Source: Rutstroemia sp. NJR-2017a BVV2 (lineage: Eukaryota > Ascomycota > Leotiomycetes > Helotiales > Rutstroemiaceae). From it: DNA of 64,000 bases. Below, one piece after another: positions 58,571-64,000 of the stretch (position 1 is its first letter; each line of letters starts with the position of its first letter). The notes under the pieces were generated by a model. It did not search any database, had not been told where the DNA came from, and saw only the letters and a program-made list of their open reading frames with translations. The stretch covers positions 744,001-808,000 of the forward strand of contig NJPS01000010.1 in assembly GCA_002946415.1 (NCBI GenBank), in the 5' to 3' direction. Position numbers and translations under genes: made by a program.

Positions 58571-59560
58571 ATTCACCGTCCTTCCTTTTACTCACCGACA
58601 CTCCACATGTCGCAACTACACTACATTATTCAGGCGTTATTCGAGGCAGGCGATGATGGATAGGATCGGACAAGTGACTCACATTACAACCTAAGGCAGT
58701 TTTATTTATTCTTTTGCTCTCTTCCTCGACACCGCATCTGTTATGTCTATTCTTTTACCTGCGGCGCCCACATGACATTATCCGTCCGTCCGTTCGCTTC
58801 GGCCCCCTTGCAGCACACAGCACTGGGTGAATAGCACAACTCTCAGATTTGGATCCCACTCGTTTCGCTTTGTTTGACGTCGATTGGACACTTCTTTCTC
58901 TTGTTGACTGGAGGTTATTTGCTTGCCTGTTACCTTCATTCATATTGCTGCATTACGATCGATAATAAAGGAGACTAGACATGGGAAGGGCGGAAGGGGG
59001 ATCGGATTCCGGGTGCAGATGTGGGTAGTTCTTACGGGGAAGTGTGGAGAACCAGAGAGAGACAGGGAGAGACTCGAGGATATGCTATTGTACTGGTTGT
59101 TTTCCTTACTTGCTGCTTCATCTGGAGGGTTTCTTTGGGGATAGGTACAATAAGATGTTTTTCTGCCAACACATGCATGTATCAAGTTTCACTATATGTC
59201 CACGTGAGGTTCTTTGATTTGTGATTATCTGGAGGGCGTTGAACTAATTGGAGACGATAAGCTCTGATGGTTCGTGATGACGAAAGCTATTTGATGATGA
59301 ACCTGATTAATAAACGGAGACAAAACACTAATCTCCCTGAATGATACACGAAAACGAGCTCTAACGATACTGATAATCATTGGCCTTTCCACCATAAACC
59401 ATACCCCTTATGCTTCTACGATGGCCATCTAGCACAGATCTCCAAGATCTGCACCAGCGAATTGTAATATGCCAAACGAATGTCTGACAAGATAAGATAT
59501 ACACACTTTCGAGTGGGACAACCACCGCACCAATCATATTCCCTCCCAAACCTTCATTCC
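58571..59560. other. convergent 3' spacer
   Basis: This 990-bp region between the stops of ATG8 and the 565-residue orphan contains only chance ORFs. Confidence 0.5.
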
Positions 59561-61258
59561 CTAAGCAGACTTCCCACCTGCCCTTCCAACAGAACCAAAA
59601 ACCATGCTCAACCTCTTCCTAAACCCAAACTTCCTCGAAAGACTCCCAATGGATGCACTCTTCGATATCCAGCTTCTCTTGCCCGGACTACTGCTAGCAT
59701 CAGGGGAATCAACCACTGCGCTAGAAAACTCTCCCGAGGAACTATCGTCGATGCTGAAGGTGCAGCGCTGTCGAGGAGTAGTAGATTCGGAGCCTGGGAT
59801 GTGTTCGGGAACGGGGGAGAAGGCGATATGCGATGGGGAGATGGAGGAGCTCTCGCTAGGTTGTTTGGAATGGTGAGGAGAGATGATAGCGTGGGTTGAA
59901 GAGGGGGAGTCGGGTCGTGCGAGGGGTGAGGAGATGTGGTGTGGGGATATGGGGTGAGAGAGTATGGCGAGGTTTGGGTAGGATTCGGTTGGTTTGAGGA
60001 CGTGCGAGATCAGCGGATCGAAACAAATGCCGGAGTCTTTGGATTCTTTTCGTTGTCCCACTGTGTCTCCGATATTTGCAGCGTGCGGGATGCGATCTGC
60101 TTGGAGCGTCTTGCTTGCTCCGATCCAGGTAATTGATGCCCCAAATTTCTCGATAGTGTCGGTCGACGAACAGGAGATTCGTGCTTTAGTAGAAACGTCC
60201 GCGAACTGTTCTTGGAACTCGTCGAGAGATACTGTTTCTACCATAAATGACTGATCACTTTCGGAGCCCAAATCTTGCTCGTGAATACAAACACCGTTGC
60301 GTAACCTGGTCTTTGAATAGCCAATAAGCTCGTCTTTTTCTTTAGCAAGAGGAATAGCGCTGTCAATGTCTTCCATTCTCAATGAAAGTCCCTGCTTATG
60401 AAAGGAGACTTGAAGCTGTAGTTTTTGTAGATTCTTCACAAACTCGTCTTGCTCAATTTTATCCATCCACTCAAACGCTTCAAGGTATTCCTGTGTCATC
60501 TCCAGAGGAGATATACCAGCTTGTGAAAGCTTAGATCGTGCTGCAGCCGCTTTCTGAAGTGTTCGACGATTGAGGATAGGGATTGTTTCGTCCATCCATT
60601 TTGTGGTATCGTTTCCTTGGCTGAGAACGAGAGACACGAACTCTGCTTCGTTCAAGTACGCAGGATGAAGACCTTTAGGCACAAGCATCTCCCAAGCACA
60701 GTCCCATAGTGGCCCGTGGCGTGCAGCATACTCTTCTTTCGCTTTCGTTGAGTTTACAGCGTCGGTCAATTGTGTAAAATAAGTGTGCTCATCGACAAGA
60801 TCAAACTGATCGAATGACAGGGGCGGAGGGGTAGCACCATATACGAGGGCATCAGTAGCAGCTGTCTTAGGTCGTATGGGCAATACAATCATGTCCTCAA
60901 AATTGAATCGGAAGTCCTCCAAGTCTCGATTCGAGGAACAGTCAAATTCAAAATCCTGAGTAGGATCCTGCTCATAAAGGTCGAATGCCATGTAGTCATC
61001 AAGATTCGAAGGCCCCGCATATGGAAGTTCCTGCTTATCAAGGACATCGTTAAGTTGCGTTTGGTACAGACGGCTTTTCGCCAAGGAGGAATGTTCATTG
61101 TTGCTAGCCGGCTGGTTTGACATGGATGGAGTCGAAATAGCCAGGTATGAGGAACCAATGGCTGTAGGTCTCGATTCTGAAGGTGCTGGGAGCTTCGAAG
61201 ACGGCTTGACCATGCTCATGAACAGACCAACGTCCGAATCTTCGCTAGAATTAGCCAT
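59561..61258 (-). CDS. uncharacterised 565-residue protein, intronless
   Basis: One exon from ATG 61258 (MANSSEDSDVGLFMSMVKPS). The N-terminal ~150 residues are acidic and Ser-rich. The middle looks folded and helical (YFTQLTDAVNSTKAKEEYAA, LWDCAWEMLVPKGLHPAYLN, EAEFVSLVLSQGNDTTKWMD, EYLEAFEWMDKIEQDEFVKN, FHKQGLSLRMEDIDSAIPLA). A Ser/Pro/His-rich tail ends in a basic patch (GSLSRKFGFRKRLSMVFG) with amphipathic character, which could touch membranes or act as a nuclear signal. No signal peptide, membrane span or catalytic motif was seen. The family is not recognised; it is probably fungus-specific. Confidence 0.75.
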   Translation of the reverse strand: MANSSEDSDVGLFMSMVKPSSKLPAPSESRPTAIGSSYLAISTPSMSNQPASNNEHSSLAKSRLYQTQLNDVLDKQELPYAGPSNLDDYMAFDLYEQDPTQDFEFDCSSNRDLEDFRFNFEDMIVLPIRPKTAATDALVYGATPPPLSFDQFDLVDEHTYFTQLTDAVNSTKAKEEYAARHGPLWDCAWEMLVPKGLHPAYLNEAEFVSLVLSQGNDTTKWMDETIPILNRRTLQKAAAARSKLSQAGISPLEMTQEYLEAFEWMDKIEQDEFVKNLQKLQLQVSFHKQGLSLRMEDIDSAIPLAKEKDELIGYSKTRLRNGVCIHEQDLGSESDQSFMVETVSLDEFQEQFADVSTKARISCSSTDTIEKFGASITWIGASKTLQADRIPHAANIGDTVGQRKESKDSGICFDPLISHVLKPTESYPNLAILSHPISPHHISSPLARPDSPSSTHAIISPHHSKQPSESSSISPSHIAFSPVPEHIPGSESTTPRQRCTFSIDDSSSGEFSSAVVDSPDASSSPGKRSWISKSASIGSLSRKFGFRKRLSMVFGSVGRAGGKSA

Positions 61259-62187
61259 GTTGTAGCTTTCACAGAGAACAACTTTGAGTATGTAATGTTT
61301 TGTCAGTCCTGGTGTCCAAACAAGACCAGATGAGTTGTTTAAGATATAAGAGAATAAAAGTGAGTGCTTGTGTTATGCCGCGCATGCAAAGTGAGTAAAA
61401 TGCGGCGTCTGCATTGTGGAAAAAGCGTTGAGAAGTAGCAGGTACTTTTTCCGAAGAAACAGCCGTCGTAGGATAGAGAATTGTGCCTTCCATGAGCTCG
61501 GCAGCTCTCGTCATTTTAGGGACGTTCCTGCCTGCCATTTTCCTCATTCTTTGTTGCTATGGGATCATCCGCTCGAGGAAAGCCTATTCTTCTGCTATGA
61601 ATTAGAGATGTGCTATACTTCAGTTTATGTCGGCGACTCCTACCTCAGTCCAGAATCTACCGTTTGCTTCGTGGTACGGCCCTGCTCTTTTTCTTCTCGG
61701 TTGATTCGAGTGACTGCCGCTCCAATGCCTATGAATAATGCGAACAGAGGATCACCGACCTTCGATATGAGATACGCTGGAGTAGGCATTATTATATGTA
61801 AGACAACTTTCAATGCGAAGGTGTTTTTGCTATAGCAGTAAATTTTTGGAGTTGAATGTGGAAATGTAGAGTTCGGCTTTTAAATTTACGGGCGATGTTA
61901 TTCGCGAACTCGGATGTTGCCGCAACACAACACAGACCATATCATTATATCATCGAGGGGTCGTTTTTGCTTGAGCTACTGCGGGGTGCCGCAATTTCGG
62001 AGGACAAAGCTAGAATGCATTTTATTTCATGTGTTGTTCGTTATCTGAGTCGAGTACTTGTGCCCTATTGATGCTATATACAAGAAGTGCTACATTTTAT
62101 AATGTTCCGCATCTTTGAACGCCAAATTCGCCCCGGCCATTTTTCTATGTATTGTTACACTTCATAACTGATTTATATCACTATAGC
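61259..62187. other. intergenic, no gene seen
   Basis: This 929-bp region is upstream of the 565-residue orphan and downstream of the GTP carrier gene. Chance ORFs only (for example 61416-61835, plus strand). Confidence 0.45.
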
Positions 62188-63374
62188 TTATTTAGAAAAT
62201 GCTGCATCGAAAGCAGGAATCAAAGTCTGTGCGAGCCAGAAAGAGAACACCAATTTTGGTCCGGTCATCAAAAGCTATAGGATGTAAGTAAATTCGTCTG
62301 CGCAATGATTCGGAACAAGACATACCTTTGGTGTCAAACCCTTAAAGAAACTTGTGAAGCCCTCGTTTTTCATCATGCTTGAAACAATTCTGAAGCCACT
62401 TTCGGGGTTCTCGAAGTTGCGATTTTGGATACGAGTCTTGATAACATCAAGCGGTGCGGATACGACAAGAGAAGCAGAAGCACCGGCAATTGAGGCTACG
62501 AAGTTCTGGAACCACGAGGCCTTGTTGTAGTCGGTCAACCCGAAGAAGTATCCTTTAGTAAATGCGGAACCACCAAATAGCTGTAGCTCTGGTCAGTAAC
62601 ACCCAACAACCACATTGTCAATGGACACATACTGCGAAGGATCCAGGTGCATTCCTTGCGGCAGTCCATCCCCAACCTCGATATAGACCGAAACCCTCAT
62701 CTTTTACTATTCTGACAACACCCCTTCCCCTGAAAGCCTCGGGGTTTGTTTGTCGTTTAATCTTTAGAACATCAAGGGGGAGGAGAACAATCTCTCCAAT
62801 ACCAATGAGACTTCCAGCCAAAGAATGCATCATAGCTTTCCCAGTCTTAGGGCCGAATGTGTTATCGAAAGTGCTGCCATGGTTTTTGGCTAGGTAATCT
62901 CGAACGAACGGTTGTCCACCATATTTGTAAACCCTTTGCAGGACCTTATAACCAGCAGCATATCCAAGTCCTGGGAAGAGAGAGAAGAACTTGGTACCGA
63001 CGGGAGCTTTCGCCTTGTCTTTGAAGATGACTTCTGCCAATCGACCAGTAGTCTACCATTAGGGATTAGTATAGAGTTTATAGCCCTTCTATTAGATATG
63101 AATCATACCTTTCCCTGGTTGCTCATCAATCTCTTTGCAATTGTATCGACCTTCAATGTAGTCAGCAAGCCGTCATCGACATGACAATATAGAAGTCCAT
63201 ACAGGATGGAAGACCGCAAGCTCGGCAATACCAGCAGATCCTATAAAATCTTAGCATACTATCGTGCTATTGCGAACCTGGAAACATACCAGAACCCAAA
63301 AGTCTAGCCAATGTAGATTCTCTTTTGTAGTCCTTCGAAGCCGATCCCGGCGCAAGTGCTGCGATTGGAGACAT
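62188..63374 (-). CDS. GGC1: Mitochondrial GTP/GDP carrier, SLC25 family
   Basis: Exons are 63374-63290, 63240-63203, 63150-63109, 63052-62633, 62580-62326 and 62274-62188 (308 residues; six exons, introns 49-56 nt). The three carrier repeats show PVDTIAKR, PLDVLKIKR and PLDVIKTRI, the Px[DE]xx[KR]x[KR] signatures at the ends of odd helices. Blocks LARLLGSGSAGIAELAVFHP, LFPGLGYAAGYKVLQRVYKY, GEIVLLPLDVLKIKRQTNPE, YRGWGWTAARNAPGSFALFG and TGPKLVFSFWLAQTLIPAFD match yeast Ggc1 closely. It exchanges GTP and GDP across the inner membrane and in yeast affects mitochondrial iron and DNA maintenance. Confidence 0.96.
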
Positions 63375-64000
63375 TGCTGCGACAATAATCACAAATTGAA
63401 CAAACTTCAAAAATCAATTAAATGAGTGAAGAATAAGGATATCGACCCGAAGGACTGGGAAGGAATATCTTGAGGAAGATTGCGCAAGGTAAAAGAAAAT
63501 TTCTTGTCTGGTGTGATTGTTCAACATTTTTTTCAGAGCCCTTGTGAAAGCAGAGATCGTTGGTAGATGCTTATTGGTCCGTGCGCTGGAACCCATATTT
63601 TGGTGGGCTGGTGGGGAAGCAAACAAGTCCCTCTGCAGCTACAGCTTTGGACGTTTCTCGGTAGCTGTATATTCCATCCAGCAGGCTACAACCATATTGC
63701 TAACCAAGGCTCAAACGTTTACTCTATGGCAATATAATAGGACAGGCCAAGACACAACAAGATAGCATGAGTCAATGTTCCATGTGATCGAACAGATGCG
63801 AGTAGTATGAGTTTCGAAGATATAATTCATTGCTCCGAGCACATGGAAGAGACCAGGATTATACAAGAGTAGATTGGAAATTCAGCCTAGGTAGATACGA
63901 ATACCCCAAGCAAGAAAGAATCTTATGGTATCACAAGTTAGGAGGTCAGCTGGAGCTAATCCTTTGCTGCTCGACTATTTAAAAACGCCGGTCAATATGC
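63375..64000. other. GGC1 upstream region to window edge
   Basis: 626 bp without a supported gene. Two small overlapping chance ORFs lie on opposite strands near 63,500. Confidence 0.45.

Overview
The window comes from a filamentous ascomycete (Pezizomycotina). Genes carry short GT-AG introns, mostly 48-80 nt with CTAAC-type branch sites. Intergenic spacers are 0.2-2 kb and the gene content is typically fungal: Opi1, Ctf4, Dnm1, Atg8, a mitochondrial GTP carrier, a GH35 beta-galactosidase and a 2EXR remnant. The style fits Leotiomycetes, but that is an impression and not proven. Exon joins were worked out by hand; for every join listed as firm, the exon lengths sum to whole codons.

Left part (1-11.7 kb): 5' end of RRP15, SRP54, a Gfo/Idh/MocA oxidoreductase, a decayed 2EXR gene, a short Mif2/CENP-C-type cupin protein, protein phosphatase inhibitor 2, and a four-span membrane protein with a long disordered tail. 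Accessory part (11.7-26.9 kb): a broken alpha-rhamnosidase-like gene beside an intact secreted GH35 beta-galactosidase, two single-pass membrane proteins of unknown function, and about 5 kb of poorly coding DNA with orphan ORFs (22.8-25.0 kb). This is the least conventional stretch.

Right part (26.9-64 kb): mostly conserved housekeeping genes. They are AP-1 mu, Opi1, a large mucin-like orphan, a WD40 protein, Ctf4, Dnm1, a six-exon orphan with a 16-nt microexon, an unresolved multi-exon locus, adenylate kinase, Rpn8, a SWIM zinc-finger protein, coproporphyrinogen oxidase, Atg8, a 565-aa orphan and the Ggc1-type GTP/GDP carrier. Several pairs are divergent with shared promoters: RRP15/SRP54, AP-1 mu/OPI1, WD40/CTF4, ADK1/RPN8 and HEM13/ATG8. 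No operon-like logic, CRISPR array, rRNA or tRNA was seen.

The conserved genes serve ribosome biogenesis, protein targeting, vesicle traffic, chromosome replication, organelle fission, proteolysis, haem synthesis and autophagy, so they form no single pathway. No clearly new multi-gene system was found. The best leads are the cupin-only Mif2 relative, the orphan ORF region at 22.8-25.0 kb, the SWIM protein with a split zinc site, and the dead/live plant-polysaccharide enzyme pair.
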